Origin: Pseudomonadales bacterium
Lineage (GTDB): Bacteria > Pseudomonadota > Gammaproteobacteria > Pseudomonadales > Azotimanducaceae
Direction of reading: 5' to 3'
NCBI GenBank assembly: GCA_019634925.1
Contig: JAHCAL010000002.1
Coordinates: 372,001 to 436,000, forward strand
DNA length: 64,000 bases
Part shown: piece by piece, positions 1-8,228 of the stretch
Layout: every line of letters begins with the position of its first letter
Numbering within the stretch: the first letter of the stretch is position 1
The notes under the pieces: generated by a model
Told to the model about the DNA's origin: nothing
Seen by the model: the letters and a program-made list of their open reading frames with translations, nothing else
The model's database searches: none
Position numbers and translations under genes: made by a program

Positions 1-629
1 GCATGGACACGCCCGGCATCGAGGTGCGCCCGCTGGTGGACATGACCGGGCACGCCAACTTCAACGAGGTGTTCTTCACCGACGTGCGGGTGCCGAAGCA
101 CCAGATCGTGGGAAGCCGCGGCGACGGCTGGATGGTCGCCAACGCCATCCTGCGCCATGAGCGCGACTCGCTTGGCAATCCGGACGCGACGCTGGCGCGC
201 CTGAACGCGCTGATCCGGCTGATGCAGGCCGAGACCCTGAACGGCCAGCGGCTGATCGACCACCCGGTCTACCGCGACCGTCTGATGCAGCTGCAGGGTC
301 GCGTCATGGCCCTGCGCTTCAACGACCTCCGGATCCTGTCGGCCAAGCTCAATCGTGCGGACGCGAGCCTCGCGCGGATGGTGGTGAAGCTCGAAGGCAC
401 GGAGCTGCGCCACGCGCTGGAAGGACTCGCCATCGACATCATGGGCGAGCTGGGGCTCGCCTATGGCGACAACCCCGAGAAGCGCGACGGCGGCTCGTGG
501 CAGCACCAGTACATGTTCTTCCTCGGCCTGATCATCGGCGGCGGCACCTCGCAGATCCAGAAGAACATCATCAGCGAACGCGGGCTCGGCATGCCGAAGG
601 AACCCAAGTTCGAACGCACGACAGGCTGA
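1..629 (+). CDS. acyl-CoA dehydrogenase, C-terminal part (cut by window edge)
   Basis: The reading frame is open from the left edge (codons in phase with position 3) and ends at a TGA at 627-629, so the start lies outside the window. The roughly 208 visible residues hold the middle beta domain segment with the typical acyl-CoA dehydrogenase pattern FFTDVRVP. The C-terminal helical domain follows, with IIGGGTSQIQKNIISERGLGMP, the usual FAD/tetramer-contact end of the family. Such flavoenzymes oxidise acyl-CoA thioesters to 2-enoyl-CoA and pass electrons to ETF. A second dehydrogenase gene begins 13 bases downstream, which suggests an operon and possibly a heteromeric enzyme like those of steroid side-chain degradation. 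The heteromer is inference; the family call is firm. Confidence 0.93.
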   Translation, partial: MDTPGIEVRPLVDMTGHANFNEVFFTDVRVPKHQIVGSRGDGWMVANAILRHERDSLGNPDATLARLNALIRLMQAETLNGQRLIDHPVYRDRLMQLQGRVMALRFNDLRILSAKLNRADASLARMVVKLEGTELRHALEGLAIDIMGELGLAYGDNPEKRDGGSWQHQYMFFLGLIIGGGTSQIQKNIISERGLGMPKEPKFERTTG

Positions 630-642
630 GGATAGCGGCACC

Positions 643-1704
643 ATGGAATTCGGACTTTCCCAGGAACAGACCTTGCTCACCGACAGCGTCGCGCGCTTCC
701 TCGACGGCGAAGTGCCGCTCGACCGCGTGCGTCGGTTCGCGAAGGAGCAGGACGACACGGACATCTGGCACGGACTCGCCGGGCTCGGCGTACCTGCGCT
801 GCTGGTGCCGGAATCCGCCGGCGGCGTCGGCCTCGCGTGTCTCGACGCAGCACTCGTGGCCGAAACGCTCGGCTACCACGCGACCCCGGCACCGTTCCTC
901 GGTACCGCGGTGGCCTTGCCTCTGGCGCTCGCCGGGCAGGACGGCGACGAACTGCTGGCGCGGAGCGCGGCCGGCGAACTCCGCGTGGGCCTCGCGCTGG
1001 CCGGTGCCATCGGGCGGCGCGGCAGCGCCGGCGTGACCGCGAGCGGTGGCCGACTCTCCGGTACCGCGCCGTTCGCGATCGACTGCCCGGCCGACTGCTA
1101 CCTGATCGCGGACGACGCCCGGCGGCTGTACCTGGTCCACGCCGATGCCGCAGGCCTTACCAGCGCCGCGTTCGACACCATCGACCGTACCCGCCGCACC
1201 GGCACGCTGACCCTGAACGGTACGCCGGCACGCCTGGTATCGGACGACCCTGCCGCGTTCGGCCGGGTGCTCGACGCGGCCCGCGTCATGCTCGCGGCCG
1301 ACACGCTCGGCGCGGCGCAGCAGATGCTCGACCAGGCAGTCGCCTATGCGAAGCAGCGCGAGCAGTTCAACCGGCCGATCGCTACCTTCCAGGCGGTCAA
1401 GCACATGTGCGCGGAGATGGCGGCCGCACTGGAACCCTGCCGCGCCATGGTCTGGTACGCGGCGCACGCGCTCGACCACCTGCAGGACGAGGCCCACCTG
1501 ACCGCGTGTCATACCAAGGCCCACGTGAGCGAAGTGGGCAAGTTCGTCGCCAAGATCGCGACCGAGGTGCACGGCGGCATGGGCTTCACCGACCTCGTGG
1601 GCCTGCACTACTGGTTCAAGCGGATCGGCTACGACCGCCAGATGCTGGGCACGCCCGAGCAGCTGCGCGAAGAGGCCGCCCGGGCGCAGGGGCTCGCCGC
1701 CTGA
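643..1704 (+). CDS. acyl-CoA dehydrogenase family protein
   Basis: This 353-residue protein has an N-terminal helical domain starting MEFGLSQEQTLLTDSVARFL, a middle beta domain and a C-terminal helical bundle with YAKQREQFNRPIATFQAVKH, the acyl-CoA dehydrogenase signature region. It is a little shorter than the usual 380 residues. The C-terminus has GTPEQLREEAA where canonical members carry the GTxxIxR flavin-contact segment, so the active site may be shared with a partner subunit. The partner would be the dehydrogenase encoded 13 bases upstream; FadE-type alpha2beta2 heterotetramers of sterol catabolism are organised this way. Expected role is FAD-dependent 2,3-dehydrogenation of an acyl-CoA in the cytoplasm. 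Substrate is unknown. Confidence 0.9.
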   Translation: MEFGLSQEQTLLTDSVARFLDGEVPLDRVRRFAKEQDDTDIWHGLAGLGVPALLVPESAGGVGLACLDAALVAETLGYHATPAPFLGTAVALPLALAGQDGDELLARSAAGELRVGLALAGAIGRRGSAGVTASGGRLSGTAPFAIDCPADCYLIADDARRLYLVHADAAGLTSAAFDTIDRTRRTGTLTLNGTPARLVSDDPAAFGRVLDAARVMLAADTLGAAQQMLDQAVAYAKQREQFNRPIATFQAVKHMCAEMAAALEPCRAMVWYAAHALDHLQDEAHLTACHTKAHVSEVGKFVAKIATEVHGGMGFTDLVGLHYWFKRIGYDRQMLGTPEQLREEAARAQGLAA

Positions 1705-1720
1705 CGGCGGGCCATCGATC

Positions 1721-4048
1721 ATGGCAACCGCTCCCACCACGCTGCCGGTCCTGCCGCTCAAGAACACGGTCGTCTATCCGGGCATCGTGGTGCCGCTGGC
1801 GGTCGGCCGCCCCATGTCGCTTGCCGCGGTCGATGCCGCCATGGCGCACGGTCGCGAACTCGTGGCTGTCGCCCAGCGCGATGCCACGGCCGACCAGCCC
1901 GACCGGGCGGGCCTGCACGACGTCGGCACCGTGGTCCGCATCACGCGCATCGAGCAGCGCGACCAGGGTTCCCAGATCATCGTGCAGGGCGTACGCCGCG
2001 TGCGGCTCGGCGACGGCGCGGTCGAAGGCGACCACCTGCGCGTCGCCCTCACGCAACTGCCCGCGCTGGAGCTCGACGAGGCGGGCGCGGACAGCACCGC
2101 GCTCACCGCGCTCCTGCGCGAGAACCTCGAACTCGCGCAACGCATCGCACGGCTGTTCGACCCGGACAACGGCGCGCAGATCTACCAGCAGCTGGTCGGC
2201 TCGCTGCCCGATCCGATCACCCAGATGTACCGGATCGCCTCGCTCGCCAACCTCTCCCTCGAGCAGGAACAGGGCATCCTCGAGTGTGATACCACGCTCG
2301 CGCTCATGCAGCGGCTGCACGCGGTGCTGAACCAGGAGCTGCGCGTCACCGAGCTGCGCCGGCAGATCTCCGAGCAGGCGCGCGAGGGCATGGAGCAGCA
2401 GCAGCGCGAACACATGCTGCGCCAGCAGAAGCGCGCCATCGAGCAGGCGCTCGGCGAAACCGAGGACGAAGACCTCCAGGAGCTGAAGGACGCGCTGGAG
2501 CAGGCCAAGCTGCCGGAACCGGTCCAGAAGGAAGTCGAGCGCGAGCTGAAGCGGCTCACGCGCATGTCGGCCAACGCCGCCGACTACCAGGTGGCGCGCG
2601 CCTACCTCGAACTGGTCGCCGAACTGCCCTGGCATCAGCACACCGAGGACCAGCTCGATCTCGCGCACGCGGCCCAGGTGCTCGACGAGGACCACTACGG
2701 TCTCGACGAGATCAAGGCGCGCATCCTCGAATCGCTCGCCGTCCTGCGCCTGAATCCGTCGGCGAACGCACCGATCCTGTGCCTGGTCGGACCGCCCGGG
2801 GTCGGCAAGACCTCGCTCGGCCAGTCCATCGCCCGCGCCATGGGCCGCAAGTTCGAACGCCTGTCGCTCGGCGGCCTGCACGACGAAGCGGAGCTGCGCG
2901 GCCACCGGCGCACCTATATCGGCGCCATGCCCGGCCGCATCATCCAGGCGATCCGGCGCGCCGGGGTGACCAACCCAGTGCTGATGCTCGACGAAGTGGA
3001 CAAGATCGGACGCGACTTCCGCGGCGACCCGTCGGCGGCACTGATGGAAATCCTCGACCCGGCGCAGAACCGTGAATTCCGCGACAACTACCTGAACCTC
3101 CCCTTCGACCTTTCCGGCGTGTTCTTCATCACCACGGCCAATACCCTGGAAGGGATCGCGCGCCCGCTGCTCGACCGGATGGAGATCCTCGAGCTCTCCG
3201 GCTACAGCGACGACGAAAAACAGTCGATCGCGCGGCGTTACCTGATTCCGCGCCAGCACGCGCAGGCGGGGCTCGCCGCGGAACAGTTCGCGATCACCGA
3301 CGAGACACTGCACGTGCTGATCCGTCGCTACACGCGCGAGGCCGGCGTCAGGGAACTGGAGCGTGTGATCGGCCGGCTCGCACGCAAACGTGCGCGTCAG
3401 GTGGTTGCGGGAGAAACGTTCGCCGGCACCATCGGCCCCGAAGACCTCGTCGGCATGCTCGGACCCGAGAAATTCCAGCGCGACCCCTGCCGGGAAACGC
3501 TCACCCCGGGCGTGGCCGCCGGGCTCGCATGGACCGAGGTCGGCGGCGACGTGCTTTACGTCGAGGCGGCCATCACCCACAAGGACGAGAAGGTCACCCT
3601 GACCGGGCACCTCGGCCAGGTGATGCAGGAATCCGCGCGCGCCGCACGCAGTTACCTCTGGTCGGTCGCGGAGCAGCTGAACCTCGACCGCGAGTACATC
3701 GAAACCCACGGCATCCACGTGCACGTCCCCGAAGGCGCAGTGCCGAAGGACGGCCCGTCCGCGGGGGTCACCATGGCGACCGCGCTGGTCTCCGCCTACC
3801 GGCATCGCCCCGTGCGCGCGGATGTCGCGATGACCGGCGAACTCACGCTGTCCGGCCTCGTGCTGCCGGTCGGCGGCATCAAGGAAAAGGTGCTCGCCGC
3901 GCACCGCAACGGCATTCGCCACGTGATCCTGCCACGCGACAACGAGGCCGATCTCGCCAAGCTCCCGCCCGCCGTGCGCTCGGAGATGCGCTTCACCCTG
4001 GTCGAGCACCTCGACCAGGTGCTCGAGGCGGCCTTCGCGCGCGACTGA
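1721..4048 (+). CDS. lon: endopeptidase La (Lon protease)
   Basis: This is a 775-residue ATP-dependent serine protease of the LonA type, full length for the family. The N-terminal substrate-recognition domain begins [20 protein letters not shown] coiled-coil rich linker (about residues 190-300) carries [20 protein letters not shown]. The AAA+ module has Walker [10 protein letters not shown] near residue 355 and [10 protein letters not shown] as Walker B. The C-terminal protease domain has PKDGPSAG with nucleophile Ser near 680 and [12 protein letters not shown] with Lys near 723, the Ser-Lys dyad. It degrades misfolded and short-lived regulatory proteins. Lon is the protease that destroys labile antitoxins such as MqsA in E. 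coli, and an mqsRA pair lies about 0.8 kb downstream. The adjacency may be coincidental. Confidence 0.97.
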   Translation: MATAPTTLPVLPLKNTVVYPGIVVPLAVGRPMSLAAVDAAMAHGRELVAVAQRDATADQPDRAGLHDVGTVVRITRIEQRDQGSQIIVQGVRRVRLGDGAVEGDHLRVALTQLPALELDEAGADSTALTALLRENLELAQRIARLFDPDNGAQIYQQLVGSLPDPITQMYRIASLANLSLEQEQGILECDTTLALMQRLHAVLNQELRVTELRRQISEQAREGMEQQQREHMLRQQKRAIEQALGETEDEDLQELKDALEQAKLPEPVQKEVERELKRLTRMSANAADYQVARAYLELVAELPWHQHTEDQLDLAHAAQVLDEDHYGLDEIKARILESLAVLRLNPSANAPILCLVGPPGVGKTSLGQSIARAMGRKFERLSLGGLHDEAELRGHRRTYIGAMPGRIIQAIRRAGVTNPVLMLDEVDKIGRDFRGDPSAALMEILDPAQNREFRDNYLNLPFDLSGVFFITTANTLEGIARPLLDRMEILELSGYSDDEKQSIARRYLIPRQHAQAGLAAEQFAITDETLHVLIRRYTREAGVRELERVIGRLARKRARQVVAGETFAGTIGPEDLVGMLGPEKFQRDPCRETLTPGVAAGLAWTEVGGDVLYVEAAITHKDEKVTLTGHLGQVMQESARAARSYLWSVAEQLNLDREYIETHGIHVHVPEGAVPKDGPSAGVTMATALVSAYRHRPVRADVAMTGELTLSGLVLPVGGIKEKVLAAHRNGIRHVILPRDNEADLAKLPPAVRSEMRFTLVEHLDQVLEAAFARD

Positions 4049-4070
4049 CTGCCATCGGGACGGGTTGATA

Positions 4071-4092
4071 CCGCGCCCGACTGCGGGTGCGG
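4071..4092 (+). terminator. stem-loop downstream of lon
   Basis: CCGCGCCCG and CGGGTGCGG form a 9-bp stem (one G-T wobble) around the loop ACTG, 22 bases after the lon stop codon. No T-run follows, so this is a possible weak or Rho-assisted terminator or 3'-end protecting hairpin rather than a canonical intrinsic terminator. Confidence 0.35.
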
Positions 4093-4157
4093 CACGTACA
4101 TGAGGACGCGCGCCCCGGCGCTGCCGCGCTCCGGCACGACCGGCTTCACTGGCGGCC

Positions 4158-4721
4158 ATGCAGCAGCGTGGCCTGACTCTCGTCGAACTCCTGGTGATGC
4201 TCGCGATCGCGAGCATCCTCGTGACCATTGCCCTGCCAGGGTTCCAGCGCCTTGTGCATGACGGCCGCAGCACGGCGGCGCTCAATCAACTGGTCGGCGC
4301 CGTGCACTTCGCGCGCCATGCCGCCGCAACACACGGACGCACGGTCACGCTGTGCCCCGCGCGGGACGACACCTGTCTTGGCCGCGACCAGTGGCATGCC
4401 GGCGCCCTGGTGTTCGTCGATCTCGATCGCAACGGGCGGCGCGAACCGGAGGAGCCGATCGTCGGGCGCCTGCCGCCCATGACCACCACGGGACGCGTCT
4501 ACTGGCGCTCGTTCCGCAACCGGATCTACCTGCAGTTCGAGCCGCGCGGCTATACCGCCTGGCAGAACGGCAACTTCCTCTACTGCCCGACCGACGGCAA
4601 TCCACGCCACGCGCGGATGATCATCCTGAACGCGCAGGGGCGCACGCGCGTGGCACGCGATCGCAACGGCGACGGCATTGTCGAGGATGCGAGTGGTCGG
4701 CCGGTCGTTTGTCCGGTGTAA
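4158..4721 (+). CDS. GspH/FimT-family pseudopilin
   Basis: This 187-residue protein starts MQQRGLTLVELLVMLAIASI, a short basic leader followed by a class III prepilin cleavage site (after RG) and the conserved Glu at mature position 5. A single hydrophobic helix follows, and the rest is a beta-rich periplasmic domain. The GspH/FimT fold is supported by the late segment with paired cysteines (LCPARDDTC, LYCPTDG) and the C-terminal VVCPV. It would be processed by a PilD-type prepilin peptidase and act as a minor pseudopilin in a type IV pilus or type II secretion machine. No other pilus genes are nearby, so it is an orphan here. A FimT-like role in DNA uptake is an alternative. Confidence 0.88.
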   Translation: MQQRGLTLVELLVMLAIASILVTIALPGFQRLVHDGRSTAALNQLVGAVHFARHAAATHGRTVTLCPARDDTCLGRDQWHAGALVFVDLDRNGRREPEEPIVGRLPPMTTTGRVYWRSFRNRIYLQFEPRGYTAWQNGNFLYCPTDGNPRHARMIILNAQGRTRVARDRNGDGIVEDASGRPVVCPV

Positions 4722-4806
4722 CAGCCCTGGGACCGAGGAGCGAGATGCTGCAATCCAACCGCTCGGGCCCACTGCGCCCCCCTCAAGGCAACTCCGAAAT
4801 TAACCA

Positions 4807-4838
4807 ACTTGCCAAGTCATCCCGCCCCGGGCTAGAGT
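4807..4838 (+). promoter_or_regulatory. putative mqsRA promoter with operator-like palindrome
   Basis: A sigma70-like promoter is visible: TTGCCA at 4810-4815, a 17-base spacer and TAGAGT at 4833-4838. The -35 element lies inside a perfect 11-base palindrome (arms ACTTG/CAAGT at 4807-4817). In E. coli, MqsA represses its own operon by binding a palindrome in the promoter, so this is a natural operator candidate. The -10 box ends only four bases before the GTG start of mqsR, which would make the transcript nearly leaderless. Confidence 0.55.
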
Positions 4839-4842
4839 CGCC

Positions 4843-5139
4843 GTGATCAAAAGGACACCCCACCATCGTCTCTCCATGGTCAAGACAATGGTCGCGGCCG
4901 GAAAGTTGAAAGCCACGGCGTCGGCGCTGGCGGGCGCTGCGGCTCTGGGTCTGGGTTACGAAGCCATGGGTCGCGCCGTTCTGGCACTAACCGCAGCGGA
5001 CTTCTTCAAGAGTATGACCACACACGCCGATCACCGAATCTGGCAGGACGTGTACCGCCCCGCGACGGAGGTCGGCAGGATCTACCTGAAGCTTACCGCA
5101 ACCGATTACGTTCTCATCGTCTCGTTCAAGGAACTGTGA
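4843..5139 (+). CDS. mqsR: type II toxin MqsR (mRNA interferase)
   Basis: The 98-residue product aligns end to end with E. coli MqsR. It starts with KRTPHHRL (KRTPHTRL in E. coli), contains the hallmark DFFKSMTT...DHRIWQDVYRP and ends VLIVSFKEL. MqsR is a RelE/YoeB-fold endoribonuclease that cuts mRNA mainly at GCU/GCA sites, inhibits translation and is neutralised by MqsA. The start is a GTG at 4843, chosen because it matches the homologue's N-terminus exactly; no good Shine-Dalgarno precedes it, and the promoter -10 box is directly adjacent. The stop overlaps the region just before the antitoxin start, with the toxin gene first as in E. coli. The active-site segment (Lys, Arg, Tyr region around YLKLT) is present, so it is probably functional. 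Confidence 0.95.
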   Translation: MIKRTPHHRLSMVKTMVAAGKLKATASALAGAAALGLGYEAMGRAVLALTAADFFKSMTTHADHRIWQDVYRPATEVGRIYLKLTATDYVLIVSFKEL

Positions 5140-5141
5140 TC

Positions 5142-5543
5142 ATGAAATGCCCCGCTTGTGGCACCGCAGAACTGGAGCATGGCACCCGCGAGATCAAGCA
5201 CACCTACAAGCGGAAAACGACGATCATCCCGGCAGTAACAGCCGACTTTTGTCCGAACTGCGGCGATTGCGTTCTGGGCTCCGACGAAGCAGCGCGCGTG
5301 AGCAAAGCCATGCAAGCCTTCAATCGCGACGTCAACGCATCCGTGGTCGACCCTGAGTTCATTGCGCGTGTGCGCAGAAAGCTGGCCCTCGACCAGCGCG
5401 AAGCTGCCGAGATCTTCGGAGGCGGTGCCAATGCATTCTCGCGCTACGAGAACGGCAAAACCCGCCCACCACTGGCCCTGGTCAAGCTGTTGAAGGTGCT
5501 CGACCGACATCCTGAACTGCTTGCCGAGGTCAAGGTCCGGTAA
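5142..5543 (+). CDS. mqsA: antitoxin MqsA
   Basis: The 133-residue protein starts MKCPACG at the ATG 5142, two bases after the mqsR stop; a GTG at 5136 in the same frame is a less likely start. The N-terminal zinc-binding, toxin-neutralising domain has CPAC near the start and CPNCGDC near residue 42, giving the four Zn-ligand cysteines. The C-terminal HTH-XRE DNA-binding domain (about 70-131) contains AAEIFGGGANAFSRYENGKTR, nearly identical to E. coli MqsA. It autorepresses mqsRA and, in E. coli, other stress genes, and is degraded by Lon. The gene for Lon lies upstream in this window. Confidence 0.96.
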   Translation: MKCPACGTAELEHGTREIKHTYKRKTTIIPAVTADFCPNCGDCVLGSDEAARVSKAMQAFNRDVNASVVDPEFIARVRRKLALDQREAAEIFGGGANAFSRYENGKTRPPLALVKLLKVLDRHPELLAEVKVR

Positions 5544-5571
5544 ACACGGCCCCCGGTATACCTGCGCCGAC

Positions 5572-6807
5572 TCAGCGACGCGCGATCCGCCATTCGTCGA
5601 ATGCCGCGAGCGGTAGCGGCGGTGCGAAGCGGAAACCCTGGAGCCCATCGCAACCGAACGCGGCCAGCCGGTCGGCCGCGACCTCGCTTTCGACACCGAC
5701 GGCGATCGCTTCTAGGCCGAGCAGGTGGGCGAGTTCGATCTGCAGACGCGCGGCGTGCGCATCGAGGGGGTCCTCGAGGTCGCCTGCGACGAACCTACGA
5801 TCGAGCTTCATGGCGTCGAGCGGCAGGCCACGATAGTGGCGCAGCACGCCGGGGCCGCCGGCGCAGTTGTCGAGCGCGACCCGGACGCCCAGGGCACGCA
5901 GGCCCACCAGTACCGGCACGAGTTCGCCCTGGTGGCGCAGCAGCCCCCGTTCGGAGACCTCCAGCATGCACCGCGCCGGTTCGACCTCCCAGAGCGCCAG
6001 CTCCTCACCCACCAGCCGGGCGAGATCGGGATCGAGCAGAAGTGCCGCGGGGACGTTGACCGATAGCGGCGGGCGGGTGGCATCGGCTGCCAGGTCGGCG
6101 ATGCACTGGCGGATCACGTGCGCGGCGAGCACCCGCCGCGCCGACGCATCGAGCTGCGGCAGGAACTCCGCGGGCAGCAGCAGTCGGTCCGCGTGCTGCC
6201 AGCGAACCAGCGCCTCGGCGCCGAGCAGCCGTCCGTCGCGCGCGCCGAGCACGGGCTGGTAGTGCAGCGCGATCGCGTGCGACTCGACAGCAGCCGCGAA
6301 GGCGTCCGCCAGCTGCCACTCCGGCACACGTGCCACGATATCCTGCGGGTTGCCGAGCTCGAAAACGCGGCGCCTGGCGACCGCCACTTCACGCGCGAGC
6401 TCCGCGGCGCGGAACAGCAGCTCGGCATCGTCGTCCGGTCCGATGCCGCAGGCCATGCCGGCGCGCAGCTCGAGCCGCACACGCAGGGCGCCCACTTCGA
6501 GCGGCTCGGCAAACAAATGCTCCAGCGCACTGCCCGCGAGGCGCGCATGCTCGATGTCCCGGAGCTCCTTGAGCAGCAGGCAGTACTTGGACTCGTTGAT
6601 CGGAATCAGCTGATCGCCTGCGCGCAGCAACGACTCCAGCCGCGTTTTGCAGGCCTCCTGGGCCGCGCCGGCGATCGCGCTGCCGTGGCGCGTCGTGAGC
6701 GTCGCCACGTTCTCGAGGCTCGCCACGCAGACCGCCAGGTAGCCAAGGTCGCCGGCACGCGCTGCCGGCGCATTGTCGACTACCAGGACGGGACCCGGAC
6801 GCTTCAC
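5572..6807 (-). CDS. degenerate GGDEF-EAL protein (cyclic-di-GMP related)
   Basis: This 411-residue protein has an N-terminal GGDEF-like fold (about 15-165) in which the GGDEF loop is replaced by NESKY, so cyclase activity is unlikely. An EAL domain (about 170-405) follows. EAL hallmarks seen are GAEALVRW, SVNVPAALL, LEVSE, MKLDRRFV and the Gln-containing LQGFRF. The metal-binding pair normally written DDFGTG reads DNCAGG, so the second Asp is Asn and phosphodiesterase activity may be lost or weakened; it may be a c-di-GMP sensor. The start is a GTG at 6807 that overlaps the stop of the upstream HD-GYP gene by four bases (GTGA), so the two are probably co-translated. Confidence 0.85.
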   Translation of the reverse strand: MKRPGPVLVVDNAPAARAGDLGYLAVCVASLENVATLTTRHGSAIAGAAQEACKTRLESLLRAGDQLIPINESKYCLLLKELRDIEHARLAGSALEHLFAEPLEVGALRVRLELRAGMACGIGPDDDAELLFRAAELAREVAVARRRVFELGNPQDIVARVPEWQLADAFAAAVESHAIALHYQPVLGARDGRLLGAEALVRWQHADRLLLPAEFLPQLDASARRVLAAHVIRQCIADLAADATRPPLSVNVPAALLLDPDLARLVGEELALWEVEPARCMLEVSERGLLRHQGELVPVLVGLRALGVRVALDNCAGGPGVLRHYRGLPLDAMKLDRRFVAGDLEDPLDAHAARLQIELAHLLGLEAIAVGVESEVAADRLAAFGCDGLQGFRFAPPLPLAAFDEWRIARR

Positions 6808-8048
6808 AGGAAATACTCGGCTGCGTCGATGCCGTGACTCCCGGCGGGCAGCTCGCGGGTGATGCGCAGCGCCGCCACGTCGGCTGTGGTGAGATCGATG
6901 ATCACCGTGCGGTCGAGCGGAAGCAGATCGCGGTCGAGTACGACCATCACGCGCGGACGCAGGCGTGCACCGGTGTTCTGGCTCGAGACGATGCCGATCT
7001 CGCCGGACGACAACTCCACCAGGCTGCCGTTGGGAAACAGCCCGATCGCGCGCGCGAAGCGCTCGACCAGCTCCGGCTGGTACTCTGCCGGTGTGCGGTC
7101 CTGCAGTTCCACCAGCGCCTCGAAGGAGGAGCGCACCGCGCCGAAGCTGCGCGGCCCGACCATGGCGTCGTAGGCGTCCACCACGCCGGCGATGCGCGCG
7201 AACATGGGAATGGCGCGGCCCGCGATGCCATCCGGATACCCCGAGCCGTCCATGCGTTCATGGTGCCAGCGCACGATGTCGCGCACCGCGACCGGTACGT
7301 CGCCGAGTTCGTCCAGCATGTCGAGCGAGTGCTGTACGTGACCCTGCACGAGCGCGTACTCGGCCTCCGCCAGCGGACCCGGCCGCTCGAGCACTTCCCG
7401 CGGCAGGCGGATCTTGCCGATGTCGACGAGCGAACAGCCGAGCGCCAGCGTGCGGACCTTCTCCGGCGGCAGCCCGAGTTGCCGGCCGAGCAGACCGGCC
7501 CAGATCGCCATGGCGATGCAGTGATCGTGCACGTTGCGGTTGGCCTGGCGGACTCGCAGCAGCGTCACCAGCGCATCCTTGTTGCGCAGGATGCTCTCGA
7601 CCAGGGGATCCACGGCCTCGGCGATCGCGGTCATGGAGACCCGCCGCCGGCCGGCGAAATCGTCCCAGATGGACTGGAACAGCATGCCGCTGTCCACGAT
7701 CGCGGCGCGCGCCGTCGGCAGTTCCTGCTCGATCTCTCCGGTATCGTCGTAAGTATGCCGGTCGAAACCGGGATCCGGTTCGGGACCCGCCACGGCGCCA
7801 ACCCTTCGCTGCCCGCCGCCCACCGATCTGGCGTCACCCTGTACCGCGCGTGCTGCATTGGCGAGGCGGATGTCGTAGCGGCGCGGATCCACCCGCACGA
7901 ACCGGCAATAGCGGCCGAGGCGCTCGATGTCGCCCGGCGCCCGGATGTAGAAACCCTGAAGTGTGAACGGCGTCTCGAGCCATGGCCGGTCGAGTTCGGC
8001 GACGTACATGCCGACGGTGAGGTGATTGACGTCGAGGTCGCGGAGCAT
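6804..8048 (-). CDS. HD-GYP domain protein with DUF3391-type N-terminus
   Basis: This 414-residue protein has an N-terminal domain of the DUF3391 type (MLRDLDVNHLTVGMYVAELDRPW...). An HD-GYP phosphodiesterase domain (about 165-330) carries RWHHERMDGSGYPDG and IPMFARIAGVVDAYDAM. In the HD motif, where active enzymes have HDIGK, this protein has VDIGK, so one metal-ligand His is replaced. The remaining His and Asp ligands look present. HD-GYP proteins normally hydrolyse c-di-GMP to GMP. The substitution makes altered metal binding or a receptor role possible. It is coupled by a GTGA overlap to the degenerate EAL gene, so both members of this operon have impaired motifs. Confidence 0.87.
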   Translation of the reverse strand: MLRDLDVNHLTVGMYVAELDRPWLETPFTLQGFYIRAPGDIERLGRYCRFVRVDPRRYDIRLANAARAVQGDARSVGGGQRRVGAVAGPEPDPGFDRHTYDDTGEIEQELPTARAAIVDSGMLFQSIWDDFAGRRRVSMTAIAEAVDPLVESILRNKDALVTLLRVRQANRNVHDHCIAMAIWAGLLGRQLGLPPEKVRTLALGCSLVDIGKIRLPREVLERPGPLAEAEYALVQGHVQHSLDMLDELGDVPVAVRDIVRWHHERMDGSGYPDGIAGRAIPMFARIAGVVDAYDAMVGPRSFGAVRSSFEALVELQDRTPAEYQPELVERFARAIGLFPNGSLVELSSGEIGIVSSQNTGARLRPRVMVVLDRDLLPLDRTVIIDLTTADVAALRITRELPAGSHGIDAAEYFL

Positions 8049-8131
8049 GGCGGTCCTGGTCAGGTGAACGGACTCAGGAGCATGCTAGGCAGGGCGCGGC
8101 CACGAGGGTGGGAACGGGGTCACCAAACGAA

Positions 8132-8159
8132 CGAGAGGCGACCACGGGGTCGCCTCTCG
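8132..8159 (-). terminator. intrinsic-type terminator after the TonB receptor gene
   Basis: A perfect 12-bp stem (CGAGAGGCGACC at 8132-8143 with GGTCGCCTCTCG at 8148-8159) encloses the 4-base loop ACGG. Read on the minus strand it lies 70 bases beyond the receptor stop codon and is followed by TTCGTTTGG, a short T-rich tail. It separates the receptor gene from the HD-GYP gene. Confidence 0.7.
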
Positions 8160-8228
8160 GGTCATGCCGCGGCTGCCCGCCGGCCCCGACAGCGCCGGGG
8201 CTGCCTACGGCCGACGGTCAGTCGGGTC

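Noticed and set aside
1616..4285. An 889-codon open frame on the minus strand across lon
   Set aside because: It is the antisense shadow of the well-supported lon gene in high-GC DNA; its composition (Arg/Gly/Ala-rich) has no family resemblance.
5136..5141. GTG 5136 as mqsA start
   Set aside because: It would overlap the toxin stop and add two residues not present in E. coli MqsA, whose MKCP start matches ATG 5142.
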